A program made the position numbers and the translations under genes. Below, piece by piece: positions 22,352-33,566 of a DNA stretch of 64,000 bases. The stretch is from assembly GCA_029953675.1 (NCBI GenBank), contig JAMWBK010000010.1:62001-126000 (forward strand), written 5' to 3'. The first letter of the stretch is position 1; every line of letters begins with the position of its first letter. The stretch comes from Rhodosorus marinus. Taxonomy: Eukaryota; Rhodophyta; Stylonematophyceae; Stylonematales; Stylonemataceae. The notes beneath the pieces are model-generated. The model ran no database searches, was not told the DNA's origin, and saw only the letters and a list, made by a program, of their open reading frames with translations.

Positions 22352-25300
22352 ATGAAGGCGGATATGGACTGTGTAGGATCTGGTAGGTCCATTTGCTTTC
22401 TTGGAGCGTTGAATGTTGAGATGATTCGGAGGCTCGTTCAGAGAAGACGCGGAGCCTGGGTTGCGGCTAGGAAAGGGCGGTACTTGTCAAGTTTGAAAGC
22501 GACGTTCACAGTCGATACGGACTTGGAGCCCACCGCGGATCAGCCACAGGCAATTGATGCCGCGTCGGAGTACTTGAGGGGTAACAATTTTACCCTGCTG
22601 AAGGGAGCGACGGGGACAGGCAAAACCTTTGTGATGGCTCATACCATCGCTCGCACTAAGAAACCGACATTAATTCTCTCGCACAACAAGACTCTAGCCG
22701 CTCAGCTAGCAAGAGAACTTCGATCCTTCCTCCCGAACAGTGCTGTGGAACTGTTCATCTCCTACTATGACAGCTTCCAACCCGAGGCCTACAACCCAAA
22801 GTCCGGTACCTACATCGCCAAGTTGGCCACTGTGAACAAGGAGATCGATGCTCTCAGGCATCGAGCAACAAAAGCCCTAGTGGAGCGCGAGGATGTCGTT
22901 ATAGTGGCATCTGTTTCATGTATTTATGGACTCGGACTGCCCAAAGAGTACCTGCAGTCTGTGAAACATTTCGAGGTTGGACAAGTCATCACCATGGAGG
23001 AGATTGTAGCTCAAGTTCAGGAGCTCATGTACGAAATGGTCAGGACGCCACTAGACCTCAAGCAGGCGTGTTTCTACTCGACGGGCTCGGACGAGATTTC
23101 CGTTTGGCCCCCTTACCTCAGTGCACCGATTCGAATTGCCCTGGAGCACGGTACGATTCGTTCCATCCTGGCCCTCGACACTCGCGAGTTTCATGGCAAC
23201 ACGCAGCTGGCCTTCCCGGATGCGGGCAACGTCTCAACAAACGACAAGAAACTTGTTCTGTATCCCGCAAGACACCATGTCACGCCAGAATCTCGTCGCG
23301 AGGAGGCAGCGACGAGAATCCGCGCGGAGATGGAGCACAGAGTGGAGGAGCTCATACAGGAGGGCCAAGGCGATGCGGCTGAAAGATTGCGAACAAGAAC
23401 TACTGAAGACATGAAAATGTTGGAGGAGCTGGGCTTTTGTGCGGGGGTGGAGAACTACTCGAGGCATCTCGCACTCCGTGACGAAGGCGATCCTCCAGAC
23501 ACGCTGATCACGTTTTACAACGAGGCTTTCGGAGCAAAGAAGTGGCTGCTCATTGTTGACGAGAGCCATGTAGCACTCCCGCAACTCTGCGCGATGTATC
23601 GCGGCGATCGCAAGCGGAAGGAAACGCTGGTCAGGCACGGTTTCAGGTAAGGGCCTTACCGGGCGAGAAGCCACGTTGGTGAAGTGTCCATGGCGCTCTT
23701 ATCTGATCTCGACGTTCATTAACGCTCTGCGCAGGCTGCCTTCGGCTCTGGATAACCGCCCTCTAAAGGAATCCGAATTCTGGGACATGATCGAATCAGC
23801 TATGTTTGTGTCTGCGACACCGAGCAAGAAGGAATTGGCAATGTCCAAACACAGTATTGTTGAGATGGCAATTAGACCCACCGGGGTCATGGATCCCAAG
23901 ATCGAGATTGCGAAAACCGAAAATCAGCTCGAACAAGTCGTTCGGGAGGTAAGGACTGGGGAACACATAGAGTCGGGCTCGCTTACAGAAGAGCATGCGC
24001 AGATCGTTCTCACGAGCTCCAATTCGTTTTGCTCCGGACAGATTGGGGACAGAGCAGAGAGGGATGAGCGGACACTTGTGATGGCAATCACGAAGCGAGA
24101 TGCAGAGGACCTCGCGGAGTATCTGCAAAGCAGAGGAGTGAAAGCCGCGTACCTCCATTCTGGCTTGAAAATTGTGCAGCGGTCTGAAGTAATCTCAAGA
24201 CTTCAGCGAGCTGACATTGACTGCATTGTCGGGGTGAATCTGCTACGGGAAGGAATAGACCTCCCGGAAGTATCCCTTGTTTGCATTATGGACGCGGACA
24301 AGCAAGGGTTTCTGCGGTCCAAGTCCAGCCTGCTTCAAATGGTTGGCAGGGCGGCGCGGCACGTGAATGGTACGGCCGTTTTCTTCGCGGACAAGACCTC
24401 GCCGGCGATGCGAGAATGTATGGCCGAGACAGATGTGCGCAGAGCAAAACAGCTTCGATATCTCGTTGAGAATGACCTACAGCCGACTTCCGCGAGGGGA
24501 AGGGAAGTCGCCTCGATATTCGAAATGGAGAAGGAGAATCGAACGGATGGCGAAGTTGATGGAATGGACTGGGAAGCGGTATCACGAGCTCTCGAGGAGC
24601 ACAAGCAGAGGAAGAGAGCGAGTAAGGATGACAACCTCTCCTCGAATGGTAATGCAAAAGACGGTGACGAGGAAAAGTCTTTACCACGCTACATGCCGGC
24701 CCACGTGGCTAGCTTGAAACAGCAAATCAAGTCTCTGCCCGTGAAAACTGGAGTGTACATGTGGAAGTCGGGTAGTGACGAGGACGCGGAGATCTTGTAC
24801 ATAGGAAAGGCGAAGAACTTGAGGTCCAGGGTGAGCTCGTATCTTCGAGAAACGGCAGTTACCACTCGAGGGACACGCTTGGCGGCCATGCTTAACCGTG
24901 CCAGAACTATAGACGTCGTGGTGACCCCTGGAGGAGAACGAGATGCGCTGCTGCTTGAATCTGACCTGATCAAGAAGCACCGGCCACTGTACAATGTGTT
25001 GCTCAGAGATTCGAGGTATTATCCGTTTATTGTGATAACGGAGAAGACAGACAAACAGCTGCCAAAGCTTATGACCTCAGTTCGTTCGGACCTGGAGGGG
25101 GCCCGGTACTTTGGCCCGTTCACGTCACCTGCAGCACTCCGGAGAGTCATAGAACTCCTCGAGGCAGCGCTGAACTTGAGGCACCTGAGATTCCAGCTTC
25201 GTTTTGGTGGTGAGAGCGTTGAGGGGGAGTACTTGGAAGCGGTCGCAATGGCAACCAGAATTTTAGAGGGAGACACTCTTAGCGTGGCTAGGGAATTGTT

Positions 25301-25946
25301 CGAGCTTGGCCGGGAGCAATCTGCAAGAATTGTACTTGCTATCAACAATAGAAGCGTTGACGAGGACGAGAATGCTCGGAGCTGGAAACGTGTTCAAGAG
25401 AATGCAAAAGCAGCCAGAGAACTCTCGCAGCTGTTCGACATACCTAAAATTCCGAGGCGGATCGAGGCCTTTGATATCAGTCACTTTTACGGTCAATATA
25501 CGGTGGCAAGCAGAGTGGTTTTCCTCGATGGTGAGCCAGCACGACATCTGTATCGAAGCTACAAGCTTGAGCAGGTCAACGATGACTTCAGCTCCATAAA
25601 CAAAGCCGTATCAAAGCGTTTGAAGTCCAAGGAGCAGCTACCTGATCTGATGATAATTGACGGAGGAAAGGGACAGCTCAGTGCAGCTGTGAACGCAATT
25701 AAGGATGTTGGGAGTGTGGACGAGTTACGTGTGTGCGCCATTGCGAAGCAGGAAGAAGAAATAGTTGTGCCCGGACAGCTTAAGTCCCTAGATACCAACA
25801 TCGAAAGCGCTGCCATGCTTCTAGTTCGGCATGTTCGCGACGAGAGTCATCGACACGCAATCTCAAAGATGAGGAATGCGCGAAGGGATGTGTTTCTAGA
25901 AGATGCCAATTTATCTGCCCAGTCAAAGCAAAGTGTTGAGGACTGA
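22352..25946 (+). CDS. UvrB-UvrC fusion protein (nucleotide excision repair)
   Basis: Three exons, 22352-23646, 23735-23948 and 24042-25946, give 1137 aa. The second intron (93 nt) has no stop and is a multiple of three; removing it restores the normal UvrB sequence between motifs III and IV. The UvrB half has Walker A GATGTGKT (85-92), HNKTLAAQL, the beta-hairpin region YYDSFQPEAY, DESHVALPQ, FRLPSALDNRPL, and motifs V-VI (NLLREGIDLPEVSLV, QMVGRAARHVNG). A charged linker leads into UvrC. Its GIY-YIG nuclease starts at about 740 (GVYMW, LYIGKAKNLRSRV, LLLESDLIKKHRPLYN). The RNase H-like nuclease has FDISH (D981), DDFSS, IDGGKGQ (D1043) and DESHRHA (H1106). UvrC's cysteine cluster, UVR helix pair and C-terminal HhH domain are missing. 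A second start at 22421 (MIRRLVQRRRGAW) looks like an organelle presequence. UvrA is not in the window. Confidence 0.92.
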
Positions 25947-26803
25947 CTGGATCGAGCGCTTGGGTTGTATGTTTATTTATTAGTTTTGTCCTATGTAAAG
26001 AATGAAGCCAGGCATCTGGCTCTCTAGTACTACTGGAAAAATATGTGCGGAACTCTGAAGACCCGGGGGGTTGCAGGTTGCGAAGGCGCCAGGAGCCAGC
26101 GCAGCCCTCATCCAGCATGCAGGGATTAGGGTTGATTAACGTCTACAACGGCTGAAGGCCTGCACTGAGCGGTCTTTGCATTGAATCCGGTAACCATCGA
26201 GCTGTCATAGGGGCCCCCAAAAGGTCTTGGTAGAGCACTGGGATCGGGCATGTCTGCATCACATCTTGCACAGATATCCGCAAAAATTGCCTATTCCGCT
26301 CCCTGATTAACTTCTGTCCCTTTGATCAAAACTTGTGCAGCTTTTTTTGAGGCACTCGCTTATGGACGAGGGGCTTCTAATCGTCCAGGCCAGCAGGCAA
26401 ATAACTGTCAACGCAAGCTTTCAGCTGTACGAAATTCTGTGCACTCGTTTGGTCAGAAGATGGATGCTAATGACCCGATCAGAAGCGAAGGCCATTCACT
26501 ATTCAGAATCAGCTTCTCGATGATGTAGTCGAGCTTGATGCTGAACATTTACATTTTTAGCATTTTGTATGTCGAAGTTAGGAGGCGTCAGGAATGGTTT
26601 TATGGCATGCTGACTGAAGGCCCGAAAGGGATTGAAGAGCAGGCGCAGGACGCATAGAGGAGAACTTTTAACGAACGGCTTTGTTTGCAAGCGAAAGTTA
26701 GAGTGCAGAAGTATCACATGCTTGTTTCCAGACGTTTAAAAGCCAGAAATTCGGGAATCAGTGAAGGTCGACCTGATTACCCTCGTATTTCTGTGGCCTT
26801 GGT
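25947..26803. other. Intergenic, no supported gene
   Basis: Lies between the UvrB-UvrC stop and the coiled-coil gene, both on plus. Short frames only, none with a recognised domain. No promoter element was assigned. Confidence 0.45.
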
Positions 26804-27672
26804 ATGGAAGATGGAAGGAGTTCAGGTATGAGTGAAGGCGTATCTGACCTGGAGGACAGAGTTGGGATTTCTCAGCGATCCTTGCAGAAGGCTTTGAATA
26901 TATTGAGAGGTGGTGGTAGTCGAAGGTGGAGTGCCGAAGCCGCTGGAAGTGTTCTGTTGTCGGCGCTGGAGATCAATGTCTTTTCAACTGACGGAGCGAA
27001 GGACGGAGAAAAGAAGGTTACACTCAACGAAAAGTGGGAGGAGGTACAAGATCGTGCAAAGCTCAGTAGAAAGTCTCAGCTGTCGACTCACTCTTTAAGA
27101 AACCGACTGCTTAAGACCATAGTCGCATTCGAGATCGCCCAAGAGACTCCTCTGTCCGAAAGCACTAAGAACAAGCTTATCCCGCAGGACTGGCGAGAAG
27201 CTTTTAGGTAACCAGTGCTATCAGTGCCAAGCATGTATATATATCATTAGGTTGTGCTGACATACGAAAAACCGCTTTTCGGGAAATCAGATTATTGCAT
27301 GAGCTTGCAGAGCTTAAGGCGTCGGCAAGTTTAGAGAAGGAATCGAAGTTATCTCATACCGATAGCAAGGCAGCGAGGAAGAAGCGTCCGCGAGAAGGCT
27401 CCGAGAAAAGTTTGGAAAATGGTGATTTGGAAGGCCTCGGTTCCTACCAAAGGCAGAAGCTTGCTTTGGAGAAGGAAAAGTTTGAGTTCGAGAAACGAAT
27501 TCGGCGAGAAGAGGTTGAGGAAAGCAGAAACGCTCGACTCGCCGACAGACAACTTAGAGAGCTGGAGATGAAGCACCAACTCCAAATTATTGAGAAACAA
27601 CACGAAACGCTGCTAGCTGCAATGGAGACCATGAAAACCATGCTCGCCATGAAGTTTGGTCCTTCCCGTTAG
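26804..27672 (+). CDS. Uncharacterised protein with C-terminal coiled coil
   Basis: Two exons, 26804-27207 and 27291-27672, join in phase to 261 aa. The N-terminal third is mixed and possibly helical (SLQKALNILRGGGSRRWSAE, WEEVQDRAKLSRKSQ). After a basic patch, KAARKKRPREG, which could be a nuclear localisation signal, residues about 180-255 are a long, highly charged coiled coil rich in Glu, Lys, Arg and Leu (KLALEKEKFEFEKRIRREE). The end, METMKTMLAMKF, is methionine-rich. This layout (basic DNA-contact-like N terminus, NLS-like patch, then a dimerising helix) recalls trihelix or SANT-type nuclear proteins, but no tryptophan triad is clear, so no family is assigned. The 83-nt intron has GT-AG borders. 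Confidence 0.6.
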
Positions 27673-29137
27673 TTCAAACTCGAACTCCATTATCTGAAGC
27701 CTGGACGCAACAATCCTGAAACCCCCCAGATTCCAGCGGAGACAACATTTGTCGAATCCTCACGACTCTGGTTGACAGGAGTATGCAAGTAACAGACAGG
27801 GACATAGCATCACAGCTGATCTTGCGCTTGAATTGGATCCCGCAGAGTATGAGGTTCTCTTCTGGATTCAACTGCTACCCCGAACAAGATTCGTTCGTAG
27901 CAGCCTCTGGCTCTCCTCGCAACCGAATAGCTTCGGAATACATCCTCGCGTTGCTTTCTTCTTCCGATGAGGAAAGCAATGAACGAATAATTTGAACGTC
28001 CTGATCACGTGAATCTGATTCTGAAGAAGTTCAGAGCCCCTCCAAGCTTGCACCAAAGACCTCCCACGAAGCCCTTAAGCGGAGGAGCTCTAATACCAGA
28101 AAAACTACATTTTCACTGGATTTTTCTTTTTGGGTGGTGGAAACTACGTGCTCAATATGCTGCTGTCATCGTGATACCAATCTAACGATCACATAATAGG
28201 CCTTCATTGCATGAACATGGTCATGAGAAAGCTGAGGACGTCTTCAGCTTTCATGCCCTAAGCGCCACTCCGACTTGCTAATTTCCGTTGAAAAAAAATA
28301 AAATAGATTGGTTTACTGAGTGGCGATTTCTGAGCAAAAACGATCTAATTTATTTTTAATTTATTTTTTTCAACCTGGGATTTAATCTGTTGGAGTGATG
28401 ATCAATGAAGGATGCGATGGCTTAGCAGACCTTTAGAACTTCATTCAAGTTTGTGATCCTTTTGTGCTCGACCCTATTGCAGAGGATGATAAGACACAAG
28501 TGTGTGCTATTTCAGCCGGATTACGATCTAGAGTGATGATTAGGAAACGTAAGTTGCTCAGCTACAAGTCATGAGGCAATAGGGCAGAAACCCCTCTTGT
28601 AGTTTTGATTTCTTCCCCATTTCGCAAGATCCACCTGTGTCGATCTCGTCTATTTCGAGCTGTCGAAGAAATCGAAGAGGACTTTACATTTCCACTAGCA
28701 AATTCGGGTCCATCTTTACTTCAAACTGGCCCAAACAGCCTGCAGCCAGGGTTTTATAGCTAGTTGCTGGGTTTTACCGAAGCACAGTCATGAGGTAATA
28801 ATGTAGAAAATACGACTATATACTACTGTTTCGGCCCCTTCATGACCTGTTCAGCCGTTCAAGGCTCTTTTCTCGACTTGGTCGATCGTTCATAACTCTT
28901 TTTGTTCCCTTCAGACCATTCACCACTTCCTTTGGTCCCTACAAGAGCGGCTGTGACCAGGCTTCTGACGTAGGAGCCCTCCTGAACGTTCTTCCTTGGC
29001 CCTCACGCGGGTTGATGGGAAGGTAGCTTCCCCCTTGTCGGACTGGCAGGCCCTTTTTAACCGGGCCGTGGACAACTACTGATGGTCGGAACGAGGTTTC
29101 GATCTTAGAACTCATAGTTTTACTGGAAGTTGCGAGA
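27673..29137. other. Intergenic, AT-rich inverted repeat, no supported gene
   Basis: No coding potential on the plus strand. A minus-strand frame (28939-29472) is the shadow of the nucleotidase exon. It contains the AT-rich inverted repeat at 28287-28374. Confidence 0.45.
28287..28374. repeat. AT-rich imperfect inverted repeat
   Basis: GTTGAAAAAAAATAAA on the left pairs with TTTATTTTTTTCAAC on the right (one base of length difference). A second weaker pairing, AAATAGATT against GATCTAATTT, lies inside it. It may be a small non-autonomous element or a cruciform-prone spacer. No flanking target duplication was identified. Confidence 0.5.
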
Positions 29138-30223
29138 ATGAGCTTGCTCAAGGAGCTGAGCGCAGGTCTGAGCGTGGTCCGAAAGGCCTGCCTTATGGCT
29201 GTAAGGGTCCGGCAGATGGCTAGTGAGGGCTCGGTATCGAAAGCAGATAAGAGCGCGGTAACGATTGCCGACCTTGCGATCCAGGCAAGTGCGTTGCAAG
29301 AACTCACATCATTGTTTTCCGAGGATTCTTTCATTGCGGAGGAATCGTCATTGACGTTGAAGGGAAAACCTGAGCTTTCTGCGCTGGTGCGGGAAGTGCT
29401 TGTAAAGGAAGGGTACGAACTATCGGAAAGCCAAATTCTCGCAAACCTTGACAAAGGTGGCGCGTTGAGCACTTCCGGAAGAGTTTGGACCCTTGATCCT
29501 GTTGACGGAACTAAGGGTTTTATAAGCGGCGGTCAGTACGCTGTGGCCTTGGCGTTTCTCGTGGATGGATTTGTAGAGATCGGGATCATCGGATGTCCTG
29601 CTCTTCCCGACACACTGACCGGGAGTTCTCGACGAGTTGGGTCGATTTTTTACGCTGTCCGAGGACAGGGCGCAATGGAAATCGGCCTAGGCGATGTTTC
29701 CGGAGAGGACCTTAGAGCTGACGATGATGCACCCATTCGCGTAGTTGAGGCTGCCGAAGGCAACTTCACCTCTTACGCCCACTCAGCATTCGTCGCTTCA
29801 ACCCTCGGCTGGGGTAGTGATCCTCCTGTACGCATGGATTCGTGTTGCAAGTATGCTGTGATCGCTAGAGGAGAGGCTTGCTCCTTCATCAAGCAGCCAA
29901 AGGTCTCATACGTCGAGAAAATTTGGGACCATGCAGCTGGAGTGTTGGTACAGCTCAGTGCAAATTCATATGTCTGACTATCGTGGCATGAACAATAGAC
30001 TAAACGCCTGCTCCCCTGTGCAATCGTGTAGATCCTCACGGAAGCTGGTGGAAAGGTGACGGACGGTTCCGGTATACCCTTCAACTTTAGCGCAGGAAGA
30101 CAACTGAATCTCAACAACAGGGGAATCATTGCCTCAGCAAGTGCCTCACTCCATGGTGAAATTCTTAATGCGATTGACGAAGCAAGGGAGGCCTTGGGGG
30201 ATACGTCGGACGAGGAACAGTAA
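29138..30223 (+). CDS. 3'(2'),5'-bisphosphate nucleotidase (inositol monophosphatase superfamily)
   Basis: Two exons, 29138-29947 and 30032-30223, join in phase to 333 aa. It hydrolyses 3'-phosphoadenosine 5'-phosphate (PAP) to AMP, removing the toxic by-product of sulfation and sulfate assimilation. Plant SAL1/FIERY1 and yeast HAL2/MET22 are the known models. Metal-binding motifs are in place: a Glu pair in FIAEESS (about 67-73), DPVDGTKGF (120-128), and WDHAAGVL (263-270), where the last residue is split from ILTEAGG by the intron. VSKADKSAVTIADLAIQ at the N terminus matches the substrate-loop region of the family. Length fits the cytosolic or organellar forms. No transit peptide is obvious, so the compartment is unclear. 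The gene converges on the carbonic-anhydrase-like gene with 229 bp between stop codons. Confidence 0.92.
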
Positions 30224-30452
30224 CGGAAAATCCCGTAGAGAGTACAACTGGCTCGTATTGTTTATCACGGAAAAGCTTCTTATCTAAATTGGTATTATTA
30301 TTGCGGACCCCCAGAATCGAAGCTAACGCTCTATGTACAATATGAAGGGCATCCACAAACAACTAGGCTTCCAGTAGTTCGTCGAATGTTCGCGCGAGTC
30401 CCGTGCATTGATTATACTTTTTCCAGAGCAGCACCAGAGCATTTGGAGAACG

Positions 30453-32525
30453 TCAGCAAGCTGTGACAGGAACATATTCCATGGCCACCCGCAGGACTGC
30501 GAGGGGCACTTCCAATGTGTTGAGAGAATGCAAAGGACTCACCAGGTCCAGAAAATCTGACTTAACCGCATAGAATCCGTCTCTTCCGTAGGAGACCACA
30601 CTGCGTCCATTTCTGGGTTGAACCGGCCTTGAATTTCCACCCCAGCCAACTGTGCTAGCATGGAATGCGTCGATCTGTAAGTGTAAGTGCGTTTGCGGCG
30701 GTGTTTTGATTACGTTTTTGGTGGCGTGTAAGATGAAACGTGTATTCGTTAGTTCCTGTGACCAGAGGAATGCTGTGATGCGACACAAGACTACTCGATT
30801 AAGCTGCTTTCATCACCTGATCAAGACTGCACGGCTCAACAGCTTTCGACACAAACCACAACACATTCTCTTGGCATGGTGGCACCGTTCTGGAGCCTAG
30901 GTATGAATAGAACCCACTGCTGTCGCTATACAACGCGTTGATCTGGAAGTTTTCAATAGTGCGATCTGCCTGAGCGAGGTCCGAAGTCACATTGAGCTGA
31001 TCCCACCTGGGAACACCAAAACATCGAGTCAATCTCACCGAAGCAATGCTTTCTGTTCCTTCCGTTGTGAAAGAAGTTGGTATGGAGCGCACCATAAAGG
31101 ATTTAAGGCGGTACTGTTGGTGCGGAGGAGGGTCGCGAACGACACCGCCAGGATAGCTTCTCTTCCAGTTGTCGGTGAAACATGCAGCAGCTGCGCCTCA
31201 AGCCCATGCCGTGTACCATTTCGACTAGTCTCCGCGGGTCCGTGGAATGTAATCTACAAATTGATACCATCACAACCATTGTCACGATAAAAGAGCATCT
31301 GAGAACCGAGAAAAAAAAGGGCGGGAGAGAAGGAGGCCTTTTTCGATCTCGAAATTGTCCGCGCAAGCTACCTCTGTTAGGAAAAAGAGGTCCGACTCCC
31401 AACTCAGAGTACCACAGCTTGTCTCCCCACTGTTCGGGTTTGTCACATTAACATCTTGACAGATATACTTTGGTCCATGCAGAAACTCTGCTTCCGCAAG
31501 GAACGTTCCCGTGGCATGGTTGAAGATATCTCCTATCGAAGTGTCAGCAGAGCTTAATTCGCTGGATCCCGAATCGTCTGGGGAGGTGACTACCGCGTCC
31601 ACGATATTGATAGGACTTTGCGAGGTCCCGCTCCCGCACAGAGCATAATCAGCAGACAGAGTATGCCACTGAGCAATGGGAGAGTCGAGTCCTTTAGAGG
31701 GGAGAGAACGCAGTACGCGACAGGGTGCTGTGATTGTCTGGACTTGACTTACAACTGGAGGTGCGGTCTTCTCATAAACGTAGTTCCAATCATCTGACCC
31801 GAGGTCGTCAGCTAAAACGAGGTATCTCATAAAACCCACGTAAAAAATAAAAGCTAGAACCCAGAAGATTAAGTTCAGGAGTCCCAGCGTTCTGCCCAAA
31901 GCCTGGTAAAGACGCAGCCGCGTGCCAGGGAGTAAGTGACGGATAAACAGCAGATACGCATGCGCGTCACATGTTTTGGGCTGGATTAGCTCGATACCTG
32001 GAGTCGACTGCTTCTTCTCCTCAGCCTGGACATGAAGAATGCATTTTCAATGGGCACAGATTTAATATGTCCAAAATATGGACCCTCTTCCTCTTTCTCG
32101 CCAAACGCATCGGGCATCTCTGCGCAGAACACGACTCCCAAGTGTTCCGGAACCTTCCAGCCTCCATTAAGAGGCTGCGCCTTCTCATTCAGAGCTGTGT
32201 TCGCGTCTAAAAGAGGATCAAAACCGATTGCGTCACCGATTGGTAACACCCATAGCCCGGCATCTCTGCCAGAAAACTCTGACTTTTCAGTCAACGATGG
32301 TGGTGCTGTATTTCAAGAGACAGAAACGCAAGGTTTTCAGTGCAAAACGCTCAAAAACGCTCAAATAGGGACTGAACAAAGCCCCAGAAAAACATGAAAA
32401 CCGGCATTACCATCCTTCCGGTCGACTGAAGAAACCACCACATCCTCTGAATTGCTCGTTTCCAACGAAGATGAAGCGCTCGATCCAGGAGATAATTTCC
32501 CGGTCAACAAAGTTTTTCTCTCCAT
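30453..32525 (-). CDS. Membrane-anchored alpha-carbonic-anhydrase-like protein, probably lacking zinc ligands
   Basis: Seven exons join in phase to 498 aa: 32525-32411, 32305-31998, 31902-31753, 31668-31372, 31253-31039, 31006-30817 and 30674-30453. Residues 1-145 are polar, followed by one hydrophobic segment at about 147-168 (LLNLIFWVLAFIFYVGF). This suggests a type II membrane protein with a lumenal or extracellular domain. From residue 192 the alpha-CA fold is recognisable: WHTLSADYALCGSGTSQSPINI, then FHGPAE, YSYLGSRTVPPCQENVLWFV and NSRPVQPRNGR. In the catalytic segment the sequence is EITFHGPAE where active enzymes have Q-F-H-x-H, so the first ligand is Thr292 and the second is His294. 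The third ligand, in E-x-H-L-x-H, is Gln311 (EAQLLH). By eye only one of three zinc histidines remains. This would make it a CA-related, non-catalytic protein. Intron 3 (84 nt) is stopless and in frame. Confidence 0.85.
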
Positions 32526-33566
32526 CTGATGATCATATCCGATCAGTGCTAAGAAGAACCACTCTGACTATGATCGTCCAAATTCACATCGATTTCACAA
32601 TTCACCCGGCTTTATACCCAACCACCTCCTATTCAAAACGAAACGCCATCTCCATTGCAACCTCAGACGATCTAAATACTATTTAAAAAAAATGCTCGAC
32701 TGAAAACTCCATATAATATTGACTAACCTCGATAAGACATGATTATTGAATATGTATACAGTAATTATCAACACTTTCAAGCTATAAAATGAGTTTGAAA
32801 CAAAAAATAACTATATATAATGACTGTCGTGAATTTTACCATATTCTTCTCGTCCGGGGCTAGTATGACGTAAAAACTCGAAGTTTTTTGTTATTTCTAT
32901 ATAGAAATCCACTCCAGATGAAATAAAAAAGTACGACTGTCATTTCTGTCCGATAAAAAAGTCCAGCACTATCCAACAGATATCGGACCAGCAATTGGGT
33001 AATAATAATAGCGCTTATCTCCAGACGAGCGTCTGATAGAAGTTTATCAGACCAGAATAAAAACAAAAAAATAAGAAGTTTGTCCGATAACGGTCCGATA
33101 AGGACCGATTGGCATCCGATATTTCTTCAATCAGCGACGAATATTGATTGAATTACAGTCTTCTTCTTCGGGGACATTGCCAAAGATTGCCTGCTCGATT
33201 CTCGAGAATTATGCTTCATCACTTCAAATCTAAGCAGCAGTGAACCTCCATACCTCATACCCGAGGCGCTTGTCCGAGCAGGAGGTCGAACACGACTTCC
33301 CATGAGGAAAGAACTGTTGGCAAAACCAAGAGAATATACCGCTAGCCAATTTCCTGTATATTCCATTTCGCCACTGGTCGTGTCCTGCCGAGCAGTGAGC
33401 CAGTCAGTCCTCACTTTCGATGCACGGCTTGGTTTATTTACCCGATATGGATTCCCCTTGTCTATGGGAGCTATACACTGCCGCCGCAGGAACATCTGTG
33501 GATCCAAGCCCTACTTGGACGATCCGGAAGGGGTCTTCTGCGCATGGAACAGGTTCGTAAGTAAGT
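32526..33566. other. Divergent intergenic region between the CA-like gene and KTI12
   Basis: The left side is A/C-rich on plus (promoter side of the minus gene). A markedly AT-rich core covers about 32680-33110. A plus-strand frame at 33302-33607 runs into KTI12 but has no domain and is probably leader sequence. The arrangement fits a shared bidirectional promoter. Confidence 0.45.

Noticed and set aside
22340-23650. Prokaryotic reading: uvrB and uvrC as a bacterial contaminant or operon
   Set aside because: The UvrB region needs two GT-AG introns to read through, and the neighbours are plainly eukaryotic genes with introns. The frame start at 22340 is GTG, so the first ATG at 22352 is used.
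27349-27650. Minus-strand frames rich in Ser and Leu opposite the coiled-coil gene
   Set aside because: Typical antisense shadows of a Glu/Lys-rich coiled coil.
33127-33507. 126-codon minus-strand frame upstream of KTI12
   Set aside because: No domain, and the start of KTI12 and the divergent CA-like gene explain the region as a promoter.
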